A stretch of DNA of 64,000 nt from Egicoccus sp. AB-alg2 (GCF_041821065.1 NZ_JBGUAX010000002.1:372001-436000), one strand, 5' to 3'; positions 31,800 to 40,414 are shown, counted from the stretch's first letter. The notes: a model not told the origin generated them from the letters alone. Made by a program: numbers and translations.

Positions 31800-32681
31800 G
31801 TGGGACGACCGACGCTGCCGGGACGGACCCGAACGCTGCTGGCCGAGGCGGCCAGCGCGCTCGCTCCTCGCCCCGTGCGCCTGGCCGTGCTCATCGGGTC
31901 GTTGGCCGTCACCCTCGGCCTGCACCTGGCGCTGCGCGACGACACGGTGGCGTGGCTGCTGGTCCCGTTCGTGCTGCTGGCCGGCCTGGCCGGCGGAACC
32001 CGCACCGCACTGGTCTACGCCGCCATCGCCGCCGTCGGACACGCCGCCCTGGACATCGCGTTCGACTTCACCGGCGGCGACGTCGTCGGCCTGCTGGTGC
32101 GCACCGCCGTGCTGCCGTGGCTGGCACTGGTCGGAGCCGCCGGGGCGGAGTTGACCCGCGCCCGCGACGTGGCGGTTGCCCGGTCGGTCAGCGAGGATCC
32201 CGTCACGGGACTCCTCAACGTCCGGGTGTTCTACGACGAGTTGGCGCGGCTGCGCCGGGCCGGCATGCCGTTCACGATCCTGCTGGCCGACATCCGCGGC
32301 ATGCGCAAGCTCAACGAGCGCTATGGCCACCCGACCGGTACGGAGGCGGTCCGCGTCCTCGCCCACGTCATGCGTCGCGCCGCCGGCGAGGAGTTCACCG
32401 CCTGCCGCCTCGGCAGCGACGAGGTGGCCATGGCCCTCGCCGGCGAGGACCGCCAGCGCACCCGCGAGATCGTCAAGCGGGTGATCGAGCGACTGCACGA
32501 CGAGCAGGTCGTGCTGCCCGACGGTGAGTGGTTCGAGGTCCACGCCGCCTACGGCCTGGCCCGCTTCCCGGAGGACGGCGCGGACGAGGTCGCGGTGCTC
32601 CGCGCCGCCGACCGAGCCAAGGAGCGCGCCAAATCGGCCGGCCTCGACCGGGTGGCCAACGCCGACGGCAGCGTCGTCTGA
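31800..32681 (+). CDS. Membrane protein with degenerate GGDEF domain
   Basis: The 293-residue protein has three or four membrane segments in residues 25-120 and a GGDEF-type domain in 130-290. The domain entry DPVTGLLNVRVFYDEL and the helix MRKLNERYGHPTGTEAV are well conserved, but the signature loop reads RLGSDEVAM, so GG(D/E)EF has become GSDEV. The metal-binding Asp in LLADIRGMRKLN is kept. Diguanylate cyclase activity is therefore doubtful; a receptor or scaffold role is plausible. GTG at 31800 follows GAGGACGAC. It lies 23 bases after otsB and may be cotranscribed. Confidence 0.85.
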   Translation: MGRPTLPGRTRTLLAEAASALAPRPVRLAVLIGSLAVTLGLHLALRDDTVAWLLVPFVLLAGLAGGTRTALVYAAIAAVGHAALDIAFDFTGGDVVGLLVRTAVLPWLALVGAAGAELTRARDVAVARSVSEDPVTGLLNVRVFYDELARLRRAGMPFTILLADIRGMRKLNERYGHPTGTEAVRVLAHVMRRAAGEEFTACRLGSDEVAMALAGEDRQRTREIVKRVIERLHDEQVVLPDGEWFEVHAAYGLARFPEDGADEVAVLRAADRAKERAKSAGLDRVANADGSVV

Positions 32682-32685
32682 CCGC

Positions 32686-33090
32686 TCAGGTCTCGTCGGC
32701 CTCGTCGTCGACGAGGTCTTCCGGCGTGGGCGCCTCGTCCGGTACCGGCATCTCGTCGGCGGCCACCCCGTCGGCGGCCGCCTCCTGGGTGGATGCCTCG
32801 CCGGTCGGCGCCACGCGCTCGGCTGGCGCGGCCGGGTCCGCCCCACCGCCGAGGTCGTTCGCCGAGAGTTCGCCCGTGGGACTGGGACCGCCGGTACGCA
32901 GTGCCATCGCGACCGTCGCGACGAGCTTCGACGCCTCGGCACGGGAGCCGGCGCGCCAGAGGCGGGTCTCGTCGTCGGTGCGGGCCTCCACCAGCCACGT
33001 CGTGCCCGGCAGCAGTGCAGCCAGCGGACGTTGCGGGTCGGGACGCCGGGCGACCTCCCAGACTCGTCCGTCGGGACCGTGCGACTTCAT
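32686..33090 (-). CDS. Small acidic protein of unknown function
   Basis: The 134-residue protein has an N-terminal half with a compact folded look (GRVWEVARRPDP, TTWLVEARTDDETRLWRAGSRAEASKLVATVAM) and a C-terminal half that is low-complexity and rich in Ala, Pro, Glu and Asp. I recognise no family. ATG at 33090 overlaps the stop of the upstream zinc-ribbon gene (ATGA), which sets the start and implies coexpression with the NIF3/zinc-ribbon operon. It ends four bases from the convergent GGDEF gene. Confidence 0.7.
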   Translation of the reverse strand: MKSHGPDGRVWEVARRPDPQRPLAALLPGTTWLVEARTDDETRLWRAGSRAEASKLVATVAMALRTGGPSPTGELSANDLGGGADPAAPAERVAPTGEASTQEAAADGVAADEMPVPDEAPTPEDLVDDEADET

Positions 33091-33815
33091 GCGCTCACCA
33101 CCAGCAGTCGACGGCACTGCGGACACGTGGTCAGCGGCGGACCGTCGAAGAGCTCGCCCACGTCCGCGTACGACATCTCGATCCGGCAGGCGGTGCAGGC
33201 GTTGCCTTCCAGCTTGCCGATGCCGGTCCCGCCGCCGCGCTGGGCGGCCTGCTCGTAGCGCTGCAGCAGCTCCGGCGCGACCTCGCCTGCCTGCCGGTCA
33301 CGGACGACGCGCAGCTCGGCCAGTTCGGCCAGCCAATCGCGCGCGGACTCGTCCAGGGCGACCTCCAGCTCGGCGACCTGCTGGCGGGTCGCGTCCGCGG
33401 CGGCCAGCAATTCGGCGGAGCGCTGCTCGAGCTCGTCGAGACGCTCCATCACCTCGAGCATGGATTCCTCGTGCTCCTCGATGCGGCGCACCGTCGCGTC
33501 GACCTCGGCCTCCACCGACTTCAGCTCGCGGGCATTGGTGACCGAACCGTCGTAGAGCCGGACCCGTTCGGCGTCGCGGCGTTCGATCAGCACGTCGGTC
33601 TCGCGCTCGAGCTGGCGCTGCTCGGCGGTCACCCGCTCCAGCTCGACCCGGAGGTCCTCGTGCTGGCGACCGAGCTCGGCCAGCCGCTCGGTGGCCTCCG
33701 CGAGCTGGCGCTGCTCGGGCAGGTCGTCGAGGGTGTGCTGCACCTTCCGGATGCGATGATCGGTGGCCTGCAGCTCGAGCAGGCGCTCGAGGTCCTCGGG
33801 ACTGGGGTCGGCCAC
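33087..33815 (-). CDS. Coiled-coil protein with C-terminal C4 zinc ribbon
   Basis: The product has 242 residues. Residues 10-185 form a long coiled coil with heptad Leu/Glu/Arg patterns (LERLLELQATDHRIRKVQHTL opens it). The C-terminus carries a zinc ribbon: CTACRIEMSY and later CPQCRRLLV, two CxxC pairs (zf-RING_7 type). Family members pair consistently with NIF3 genes in Actinobacteria, as here: GTG at 33815 starts two bases after the NIF3 stop, with GGAGGTGA as ribosome-binding site. A nucleic-acid or protein scaffold role is assumed but unproved. Confidence 0.88.
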   Translation of the reverse strand: MADPSPEDLERLLELQATDHRIRKVQHTLDDLPEQRQLAEATERLAELGRQHEDLRVELERVTAEQRQLERETDVLIERRDAERVRLYDGSVTNARELKSVEAEVDATVRRIEEHEESMLEVMERLDELEQRSAELLAAADATRQQVAELEVALDESARDWLAELAELRVVRDRQAGEVAPELLQRYEQAAQRGGGTGIGKLEGNACTACRIEMSYADVGELFDGPPLTTCPQCRRLLVVSA

Positions 33816-33817
33816 CG

Positions 33818-34939
33818 TCACCTCCACGGGGTCGTCGGCGTGTCCGACGCTATCACCGGGGCGGTCAGGCCCCGGCCGTCCGCCGCCTCGGTCAGGCGGG
33901 CGATCCAGTGCGGCAGCGCGGCCGCCTCGGTCGCGTGATGGCCGGCATCGACCAGGCAGAGGCCCTGTTCGAGCGCATCCAGGGTCACGTGATGTCGAAG
34001 GTCGCCGGTCACGTAGACGTCCGCGCCTGCGCGCAGGGCGTCCCCGATGTGGCCGTCGCCGGCCCCGCCGACGACCGCGACCCTCTCCACCGTGCGGTCG
34101 GGATCGCCGGCGAAACGCAGGTGCGGGGCCGGCAGCCCGTGGCGCACGGTCTCGGCCAGGTCGGCCAGCGTCCGCGGTTCCGGCAGCCGCCCGATGCGAC
34201 CGAGGCCGACCTCGGCGCCCGCCACCAGCGGGTACAGGTCGTAGGCGACCTCCTCGTACGGATGTGCCTCGTCGAGCGCGGTGACGACCGCACCGGCCCG
34301 GCCGCGTGGCAGCACCACCTCGAGGCGCCACTCCTGCTCCGCGGCGTCCTGGCCGACGCCCTCGCCGCTGTAGGGGTCGCTGCCGGGCAGCGGCCGGAAG
34401 GTGCCGGTGCCGTCGACCCGGAAGCTGCATCGCTCGTAGTCGCCGATCCGTCCCGCGCCGGCGGCCGCGACGGCGTCCAGGACGGTGTCGAGCGCCTCCG
34501 GCGGCACGAACGTCACCAGCTTGAGGTCACCGGACTCGCGCAGCTCCGTCGTCAGGGGCCGCACGTCACGCAGACCGAGCACCCCCACCACCGGGTCGGA
34601 CGTGCCGGCACCGTCCCGGGCGACGTCGAGGTTGGTGTGCGCCGCGACCACCGCGACGCCGGCCCGGGCGGCGGCGAGTGCCGTGCGGCCGCTGGCCGTC
34701 GACGGGGTCAGGGCGGCCAGCGGCCGGAACAGCAGCGGGTGGTGGGCAAGGACGAGCGTGTCGGGGACAGCGGCCGCCTCCTCGACCACGGCGCCGGTGA
34801 CGTCGAGGCAGACCAGGACCCGCGCAACCGGCCAGGCGGGGTCACCGACCTGCAGGCCGACGTGGTCCCAGCTGGCCGCCTCGGCCGGTGGGTAGCGGTC
34901 GTGGACGAGTTGCAGCCAGTCGCCGACCCGGTCGCTCAT
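33818..34939 (-). CDS. NIF3-like dinuclear metal-centre protein
   Basis: The 373-residue NIF3/YqfO-type protein carries WDHVGLQVGDP, TLVLAHHPLLFRPL with the paired His, AAHTNLDVARDG, and the C-terminal metal ligands in VDAGHHATEAA. The middle third (about residues 130-240) is the PII-like inserted domain seen in long NIF3 proteins (KLVTFVPPEALDTVLDAV; AHPYEEVAYDLYPL). The biochemical role of the family is unsettled; GTP cyclohydrolase-like and DNA-related functions have been proposed. It heads the NIF3-zinc ribbon-acidic protein operon. Confidence 0.93.
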   Translation of the reverse strand: MSDRVGDWLQLVHDRYPPAEAASWDHVGLQVGDPAWPVARVLVCLDVTGAVVEEAAAVPDTLVLAHHPLLFRPLAALTPSTASGRTALAAARAGVAVVAAHTNLDVARDGAGTSDPVVGVLGLRDVRPLTTELRESGDLKLVTFVPPEALDTVLDAVAAAGAGRIGDYERCSFRVDGTGTFRPLPGSDPYSGEGVGQDAAEQEWRLEVVLPRGRAGAVVTALDEAHPYEEVAYDLYPLVAGAEVGLGRIGRLPEPRTLADLAETVRHGLPAPHLRFAGDPDRTVERVAVVGGAGDGHIGDALRAGADVYVTGDLRHHVTLDALEQGLCLVDAGHHATEAAALPHWIARLTEAADGRGLTAPVIASDTPTTPWR

Positions 34940-34989
34940 CGCTTCGTCGCCTCACGTCGCGGACGTCGTGGGCGGCGCAGCCTACGGGT

Positions 34990-34995
34990 TACCCT
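34990..34995 (+). promoter_or_regulatory. Candidate -10 for tRNA-Val
   Basis: TACCCT ends 11 bases before the mature tRNA 5' end and is identical to the candidate rnpB -10. Confidence 0.45.
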
Positions 34996-35006
34996 GCCGC
35001 CCTTCC

Positions 35007-35080
35007 GGGCGGTTAGCTCAGCTGGCCAGAGCGCCTCGTTTACACCGAGGAGGTCGGGGGTTCGAGCCCCTCACCGCCCA
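35007..35080 (+). tRNA. tRNA-Val (anticodon TAC)
   Basis: The 74 bases fold into a standard cloverleaf. The acceptor stem GGGCGGT pairs with ACCGCCC, the D stem is GCTC/GAGC, and the anticodon stem CCTCG/CGAGG closes the loop TTTACAC, giving anticodon TAC (valine). The T arm has GGGGG-TTCGAGC-CCCTC. The discriminator is A, and CCA is not encoded. It is followed directly by two truncated copies of its own 3' part. Confidence 0.97.
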
Positions 35081-35197
35081 CAGGCCCAGAGGCCCCTTTC
35101 CACCGAGGAGGTCGGGGGTTCGAGCCCCTCACCGCCCACCGGCCCAGAGGCCCCCTTTCCGCCGAGGAGGTCGGGGGTTCGAGCCCCTCACCGCCCA
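35024..35197 (+). repeat. Tandem truncated copies of tRNA-Val
   Basis: The unit runs from the D loop (GGCCAGAG at 35024) to the acceptor 3' end. It is present once in the tRNA (35024-35080) and twice after it (35083-35138 and 35141-35197). The last 38 bases, from the anticodon loop through the 3' end, are identical in copy 2 (35101-35138) and differ by one base in copy 3 (35160-35197). The D-loop/anticodon 5' part is visibly degraded but still alignable (GGCCCAGAGGCCCC...TTTCC). The period is 58-59 bases. The extra copies lack the 5' acceptor strand and cannot form a tRNA. Confidence 0.9.
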
Positions 35198-35535
35198 CCG
35201 ACGCGGCGCCGGTCCGGCGGCGACGAGGATTCGTGCCGGCGGCGTGCGCGCGTCACGAGCCGGGTCACGACGACCGCCGCGATCCCGGCGAGCAGCGCCA
35301 GCAGCAGCACCTCGTCGAAGGACAGGCCGTCGATGTTCGGCTGCAGTTCGTCCTGCGTCGCCCAGCCGAACCAGACCTCGCTGATCAGGATCCCGGCGAC
35401 GAAGTAGGTCACGGCCGCGATCGCCCACAACCACCGCGTGATCGACCGGCCCGCGACGAACTGGGCGATGAGCCCGAAACCGAGCGACATCCCGACGAGC
35501 AGGCCCACGCCCTGCGGCCCAAGGTCCCACTGCAT
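35188..35535 (-). CDS. Small membrane protein of unknown family
   Basis: The 115-residue protein has three hydrophobic segments (GVGLLVGMSLGFGLIAQF, WLWAIAAVTYFVAGILI, VLLLALLAGIAAVVV) and a basic, hydrophilic C-terminus. ATG at 35535 has GGGGAGGTGA upstream. The final residues and the stop codon are encoded by the antisense of the third partial tRNA-Val copy, so the present C-terminus must date from after that copy was made. No domain is recognised. Confidence 0.72.
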   Translation of the reverse strand: MQWDLGPQGVGLLVGMSLGFGLIAQFVAGRSITRWLWAIAAVTYFVAGILISEVWFGWATQDELQPNIDGLSFDEVLLLALLAGIAAVVVTRLVTRARRRHESSSPPDRRRVGGR

Positions 35536-35647
35536 GGTGGTCACCTCCCCCGCGTGGCGCCACGCCCATCCTGCGCGCACCGCCCCGCGGGGAACAGGGC
35601 GACATGGCCCTGTCCCCGTCGGGTCGCCCCTTTCCTGGGCGGCGCGC

Positions 35648-37177
35648 TCAGAGGTCGGCGATCGCCTCGGTGGTGATGCGTACGGCGCGGCGGCCGGCCG
35701 CCTGCAACGCGGCGAGGTCGCCGGCTGCCTGGGCCCGTTTCAGGCGCCCGAACGTGTAGTCCCGACCGGGGATGTCGACGTCCTGGGCGTCGTCGCCGAC
35801 CACGACCAGGAACCGGCCGGTGTCGGGCCCGCCTTTGTGCAGTTGGCCGGTCGAGTGCAGGTAGCGCGGGCCGATGCCGACGGTGACCGGGACCCCGAGC
35901 CGGGCGCGCAGCCGGCTGGCGGCCGCGTGCAGCGCCCGCTCGTCGTCGCCGCCCGGCGTCACGAACCCGAGCAGCGCGACGTAGTTCCCTGCCGAAACGT
36001 CCGCCAGTACCTCCTCGGCATCACCGGCCGGCGGAACGTCCTCGCCGGAGGACAGGACCCGGTCGGTCGCCGTCTTGGCCGACTGCACGTCGGGTTGGTC
36101 GAACGGGTTGATGCCCAGCAGCGCACCGGCCACCGCCGTGGCGACCTCCCAGCGCACCACCTCGCCGGCGAGCTGCTCGGGGCCCTTCCACGGCAGCTGG
36201 ACGACGGGGTGCCCGGCCCGGGCGATCTCCTCGGCGGCGGGGTGTTCGCCAAGCACGACCACCAGCCGGTCATCACCCCACCGGTCGACGTCGGCGAGGT
36301 CGGCGTCCAACACCGGCAGGATGCCCACGCCCTCCTTGCCGGTGGATTCGGCGACCAGCTGCTCGATCCACAGGCCGAAGGTGGCGATCTCCTCCGGCAG
36401 GACCAGCACCAGCTTGTCGCGGCCCGAGCGGTGGGCCGCCGCCATGGTGGCGCCCAGCACGGCGGGTGCGTTCACGTCCGGATCGCTGCTGCGGGCGGCG
36501 GTCAGCTGCTCACGCGCCGGGGCGAGGTGAGCCTCGAGGTCGAGCCCGAGCAGCGCGGCCGGCAGGAGCCCGAACGGGGTCAGGGCGCTGAAGCGGCCGC
36601 CGACGTCCGGCTGGCCGTGCACGACGGTGCGGTAGCCCCGATCCTGTGCCTCGTGTTCCAGCGCGCTGCCCGGATCGGTGATGGGCACGATGTGACTGCC
36701 GGCGGCGGACTCGCCCACGACCTCGAGCAGCCGCTGGCGGAAGCGCGCCAGGTGGCAGGCCATCTCGACCGTGCCCCCCGACTTCGAGGCGGGGACCAGG
36801 AGCGTCGCCTGCCAGGGCAGGTCCTGCTCGACCGCGGCCACCGCGGCCGGGTCGACGGAGTCCAGCACCCGCAACCGCGGGAACCCGGCCGACGGCCCGA
36901 ACGTGGTGGCGAGCACCTCCGGGTACAGCGACGAGCCGCCCATCCCGACCAGCAGCACGTCGGTGATCCCGTCGGCGACCACGTCGGCGACCAGCCGGGT
37001 CAGCTCACCCAGGATCTCGTCGGCGCGCTCGGGGGCGTCCAGCCACCCCAGCCGATCGCTGATCTCCGTGGGATCGTCGCGCCAGACGGTGTGGTCGCGC
37101 TCCCACATGCGGGGCACGAGCTCCATGGCCTGCGTGGTCGCGGAGGAGACGGCGTCGGTGAGCGGTCCGAGGGTCAT
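35648..37177 (-). CDS. pgi: Glucose-6-phosphate isomerase
   Basis: This 509-residue SIS-fold enzyme interconverts glucose-6-phosphate and fructose-6-phosphate. Phosphosugar-binding loops are LLVGMGGSSLYPEV and LLVPASKSGGTVEM. The C-terminal segment HSTGQLHKGGPDTG contains the catalytic His/Lys region, and LLGINPFDQPDVQSAK precedes it. The protein resembles the isomerase half of transaldolase-PGI fusion proteins more than the 550-residue enteric enzyme, but no transaldolase domain is attached here. It is divergent from the DUF3467 gene over a 126-base gap. Confidence 0.92.
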   Translation of the reverse strand: MTLGPLTDAVSSATTQAMELVPRMWERDHTVWRDDPTEISDRLGWLDAPERADEILGELTRLVADVVADGITDVLLVGMGGSSLYPEVLATTFGPSAGFPRLRVLDSVDPAAVAAVEQDLPWQATLLVPASKSGGTVEMACHLARFRQRLLEVVGESAAGSHIVPITDPGSALEHEAQDRGYRTVVHGQPDVGGRFSALTPFGLLPAALLGLDLEAHLAPAREQLTAARSSDPDVNAPAVLGATMAAAHRSGRDKLVLVLPEEIATFGLWIEQLVAESTGKEGVGILPVLDADLADVDRWGDDRLVVVLGEHPAAEEIARAGHPVVQLPWKGPEQLAGEVVRWEVATAVAGALLGINPFDQPDVQSAKTATDRVLSSGEDVPPAGDAEEVLADVSAGNYVALLGFVTPGGDDERALHAAASRLRARLGVPVTVGIGPRYLHSTGQLHKGGPDTGRFLVVVGDDAQDVDIPGRDYTFGRLKRAQAAGDLAALQAAGRRAVRITTEAIADL

Positions 37178-37303
37178 CCGGCACTCCGGGAGACGGGACG
37201 GCGGGCGGAGCCCGGCAGCCTAGGCGCCCCGACCACCGGCGCCTCCCGGTCGATAGCCTCGGGCGCACGTGTCCCCGCTCCCGCCACCACGACGAGGTGC
37301 CCC

Positions 37304-37600
37304 GTGTCCGACCAGCCCACGCCCGAGCAGCCCCGCCAGCAGCCGCAGGTCCAGGTGGTCGTCCCCGACGACACCAAGCACGGCGAATACGCCAACTTCC
37401 TGGTCGTGTCGCACTCGCCGCACGAGTTCACGCTCGACTTCTGCCAGCTGCTGCCCGCCGGCGAGGCCGGTCGCGTCAACGCCGAGGTGGTCAGCCGCGT
37501 GCGCATCGCGCCGACCATGGTCGGCCGGGTCCTGAACGCGCTCAACACGAACCTGTCGAACTACGAGGAGCGGTTCGGCCAGGTCAAGGCGCTGGGCTGA
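37304..37600 (+). CDS. DUF3467 protein
   Basis: The 98-residue protein matches the DUF3467 pattern: YANFLVVSHSPHEFTLDFCQ, VVSRVRIAPTMVGRVLNAL and LNTNLSNYEERFG. The family is small and uncharacterised. GTG at 37304 has GACGAGG upstream. It is followed one base later by a HAD hydrolase gene, then a DUF5522 gene that overlaps the latter, so all three are read as one operon. The order suggests a shared process, but none of the partners defines it. Confidence 0.87.
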   Translation: MSDQPTPEQPRQQPQVQVVVPDDTKHGEYANFLVVSHSPHEFTLDFCQLLPAGEAGRVNAEVVSRVRIAPTMVGRVLNALNTNLSNYEERFGQVKALG

Positions 37601-37601
37601 G

Positions 37602-38492
37602 ATGACCACCTCCCCCACGGCGCTGCCGGCCGGCATCCGCCCGGGCGGCCGTTACGCCGACTGGCACCAGCCGGCCCCCGCATACGTCGTCTGCGACGTC
37701 GACGGGACCCTCATCGGCCCGCAGGTGGACGCGACCGACGAGGTCGTCGAGGCGGTCGTGCGTGCCCAGGACGCCGGCCTGCGCATCGGGTTCGCGACCG
37801 GTCGGGCGCGTCTGGGCGTGCAGGCCCTGTGGGACCAGCTGCGCACCGGCGGCCCACACCTGCTGCACAACGGTGCCGAGGTACGCGCCGACGGCCGTAC
37901 GGTGGCGGCCTGGTCGCTCACCGTGGACCAGGTGGCCCGGCTGCTGACCTTCGCGCGCGAGCGTGACGACGCCTACCTCGAGGTCTACACCGACGACGGC
38001 TACTGGGTCTCGGCCTGGGACGAGCGCGCGCGGACCCACTGGGAGATCCTCGGCCACGAGCCGCTGGGCGTGCTCGAGGACCCGGCGAACCTGGCCGGTC
38101 AGCCGATCCCGAAGATCACCATGACCGTGTTCGAGACCGCCGCGGTGCCGGCGATCATCGACGGCATCACCTCGGCGGGCCTCACGCCGGGTCAGGCCGA
38201 CTCCCCCCGGGCACCGGAGCTGCACTTCGTCAACGCCACGCATCCCGACACCGACAAGGGCCGGGCGCTGGCGCGTGCGGCCGAACACCTCGGGATCGAC
38301 CTGTCGCGCACCGTCGCCATCGGCGACGCCGCCAACGACCTGTCGATGCTGCAGGTGGCCGGCACCGCGATCGCGATGGGACAGGCCCCGGCGGAGATCC
38401 AGGAGGTCGCCCACCTCGTCGTCCCGGACGTGGACGCGCACGGGGTCGCGGTCGCCCTCGACGCCGTGCGGGTCTGGCGCGAGCAGGGATGA
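37602..38492 (+). CDS. HAD-superfamily hydrolase, Cof-type
   Basis: The 296-residue protein has HAD motif I YVVCDVDGTLIG with both Asp, motif II around IGFATGRA, a large C2-type cap (about residues 90-200), a motif III Lys in DTDKGRALARA, and motif IV VAIGDAANDLSML. This Cof/YidA-like layout is typical of sugar-phosphate or nucleotide phosphatases. ATG at 37602 is one base after the DUF3467 stop, and its own stop overlaps the start of the DUF5522 gene. The specific phosphate ester is unknown. Confidence 0.92.
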   Translation: MTTSPTALPAGIRPGGRYADWHQPAPAYVVCDVDGTLIGPQVDATDEVVEAVVRAQDAGLRIGFATGRARLGVQALWDQLRTGGPHLLHNGAEVRADGRTVAAWSLTVDQVARLLTFARERDDAYLEVYTDDGYWVSAWDERARTHWEILGHEPLGVLEDPANLAGQPIPKITMTVFETAAVPAIIDGITSAGLTPGQADSPRAPELHFVNATHPDTDKGRALARAAEHLGIDLSRTVAIGDAANDLSMLQVAGTAIAMGQAPAEIQEVAHLVVPDVDAHGVAVALDAVRVWREQG

Positions 38493-38785
38493 CGGCGGGT
38501 CCGCCGGACGAGCGGCGACGGCCGCTCGTCGCGCGCTTCTCGCCGGACGCAGCCGGCTTCGACGCCGCGATCCGGGCCCACGAGACGGCGATGGCGCGCG
38601 GCGAGCCCGGCTATCTCGACCCGGCCACGGGCGCGTTCGTGTTCACGGCGGCGGCCCTGTGGGCACGCGGGCGCTGCTGCGGTTCCGGGTGCCGGCACTG
38701 CCCCTACGAGGCCGGAGAACGGGTCGACTGCTGCCAGACGCACTGCCCGGGCTGCCCGTTCACCGACCACTTCGTCGAGGGCTGA
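38489..38785 (+). CDS. DUF5522-like Cys-rich protein
   Basis: The 98-residue protein has the short signature [15 protein letters not shown], typical of DUF5522 and the C-terminus of oxidoreductase-like proteins, then an additional [11 protein letters not shown]. Eight Cys in the last 40 residues suggest a metal or Fe-S site. ATG at 38489 overlaps the HAD gene stop (ATGA). The extra C-terminal Cys cluster extends beyond the minimal family motif. Function is unknown. Confidence 0.82.
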   Translation: MTAGPPDERRRPLVARFSPDAAGFDAAIRAHETAMARGEPGYLDPATGAFVFTAAALWARGRCCGSGCRHCPYEAGERVDCCQTHCPGCPFTDHFVEG

Positions 38786-38794
38786 GCACGAACC

Positions 38795-40309
38795 TCAGCG
38801 CTTGCCGGGCACCGAGTAGTTCGGGGCCTCGTGGACCACGTCGAGGTCGTGGACGTGCGACTCGCGGGCGCCGGCGGCGGACTGGCGGACGAACCGGGCC
38901 TTGGCAACCAGCGACGGCAGGTCCGGCGCGCCGACCAGCCCCATCCCGGCCCGCAGACCACCCTCGAGCTGGCCCGTGACCTCGGCCAGCGCGCCGCGGT
39001 AGGGCAGCAGGCCGGACACGCCCTCGGGTACCAGCTTGGAGGGCTGGTTGGCGGCCTCGCGGGCGCTGCCGGCGAGCTTGTCGCCCTGGAAGTAGCGGTC
39101 CGCCGACCCCGCGCGCATCGCGTCGATCGAGCCCATGCCGCGGTACTCCTTGTAGCGGCGACCGCCGACCAGCACCTGCTCACCGGGCGACTCGTCGGTG
39201 CCGGCCAGCAGGTTGCCGACCATGACCGCGGACGCGCCGGCGGCCAGCGCCTTGACGACGTCGCCGGAGTAGCGCACGCCACCGTCGGCGACCGTGGCGA
39301 CGCCGAGCTCCACGCCCACCTCGGCACAGTCCATCACGGCACTGAACTGCGGCATGCCGACGCCGGTCACCACACGGGTGGTGCAGATCGAGCCGGGCCC
39401 GACCCCCACCTTGACCACGTCCGCGCCGTGGTCGACGCACGCCCGCACGCCGTCGCCGGTGGCGACGTTGCCGACCATCAGCACCACGTCGGGCAGGCGC
39501 GCCTTGAGCTTGGCGGCGAACTCCAGGATGCCGGCGGAGTGGCCGTGCGAGGAGTCGATCGCCAGCAGGTCCACGCCGGCGGCGGCGAGGGCCTCGGCGC
39601 GCTGCTCGCCCTCCGGGCCGACGCCGACGGCGGCCGCGCACAGCAGCCGCCCGCGCGCGTCCTTGGCCGCGTTCGGGTAGGTGATCACCTTCTCGATGTC
39701 CTTGAAGGTGAACATGCCGGTCAGCAGCCCGGGGACGTCGCCCTGGCTGTCGACGATGGGCAGCTTCTCCACCCGGTGGCGCTGCATGAGGTCGCGCGCC
39801 TGCTCGAGGGTGGTGCCCGGCTCGGCGGTGACCAGCCCCTGCGAGGTCATGTACTCCGACACGGGGCGGCCCGGCTCTGCCCCCAGCCGCAGGTCGCGGT
39901 TGGTGACGATGCCCACCAGGCGCCCGGCGTCGTCGACGACCGGGAAGCCGGACACCTTGTAGCGCGCCATCAGCTCGAAGGCGGTGTCGACCGTGTCGAC
40001 CGGTGTCAGGGTCACCGGATCGAGGATGAACCCCGACTCCGAGCGCTTGACCGACTCCACCATCGCGGCCTGCGCCTCGATGGTCGTGTTCTTGTGCACG
40101 ACACCGAGGCCGCCCTGGCGGGCCAAGCCGACGGCCATCTCGGCCTCGGTGACCTTGTCCATCGCCGCGGACAGCAGCGGCAACTGCAGGCGGATCCGGT
40201 CGTGCAGGCCGGTCGAGATGTCCACGTCGCGGGGCAGCACCGCCGATGCTTGCGGCACCAGCAGCACGTCGTCGTAGCTGAGGGCCTCGGGGATGTCGGA
40301 CACGGGCAC
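38795..40309 (-). CDS. guaB: Inosine-5'-monophosphate dehydrogenase
   Basis: The 504-residue enzyme oxidises IMP to XMP, the committed step to GMP. The catalytic Cys is in [15 protein letters not shown], the mobile flap RYFQGDK follows later, and the CBS pair is inserted between [11 protein letters not shown] and [24 protein letters not shown] and [11 protein letters not shown] are further signatures. GTG at 40309 is chosen because GGAGGAG lies six bases upstream. It converges with the DUF5522 gene with nine bases between stops. Confidence 0.97.
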   Translation of the reverse strand: MPVSDIPEALSYDDVLLVPQASAVLPRDVDISTGLHDRIRLQLPLLSAAMDKVTEAEMAVGLARQGGLGVVHKNTTIEAQAAMVESVKRSESGFILDPVTLTPVDTVDTAFELMARYKVSGFPVVDDAGRLVGIVTNRDLRLGAEPGRPVSEYMTSQGLVTAEPGTTLEQARDLMQRHRVEKLPIVDSQGDVPGLLTGMFTFKDIEKVITYPNAAKDARGRLLCAAAVGVGPEGEQRAEALAAAGVDLLAIDSSHGHSAGILEFAAKLKARLPDVVLMVGNVATGDGVRACVDHGADVVKVGVGPGSICTTRVVTGVGMPQFSAVMDCAEVGVELGVATVADGGVRYSGDVVKALAAGASAVMVGNLLAGTDESPGEQVLVGGRRYKEYRGMGSIDAMRAGSADRYFQGDKLAGSAREAANQPSKLVPEGVSGLLPYRGALAEVTGQLEGGLRAGMGLVGAPDLPSLVAKARFVRQSAAGARESHVHDLDVVHEAPNYSVPGKR

Positions 40310-40380
40310 GCCGGACTCCTCCTGTCCCCACACGGCGGGGAGCATCGCAGTGGGTGGCGACACCGTACCCCTCCCGGCTC

Positions 40381-40414
40381 GCCCGGTCGCCGCCGCGGCG
40401 GGCGGCGGCCGGGC
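40381..40414 (-). terminator. Hairpin between the ABM-like gene and guaB
   Basis: A 14-bp inverted repeat with one G-U pair (40381-40394 with 40401-40414) around a 6-base loop lies just after the stop of the ABM-like gene on the minus strand, ahead of guaB. It has no U tract. It probably separates the two transcription units. Confidence 0.55.

Noticed and set aside
35024-35197. CRISPR array suggested by the evenly spaced repeats after tRNA-Val
   Set aside because: The repeats are tRNA segments and the 20-21 base spacers are near-identical degenerate tRNA sequence, not unique spacers. No cas gene is present.
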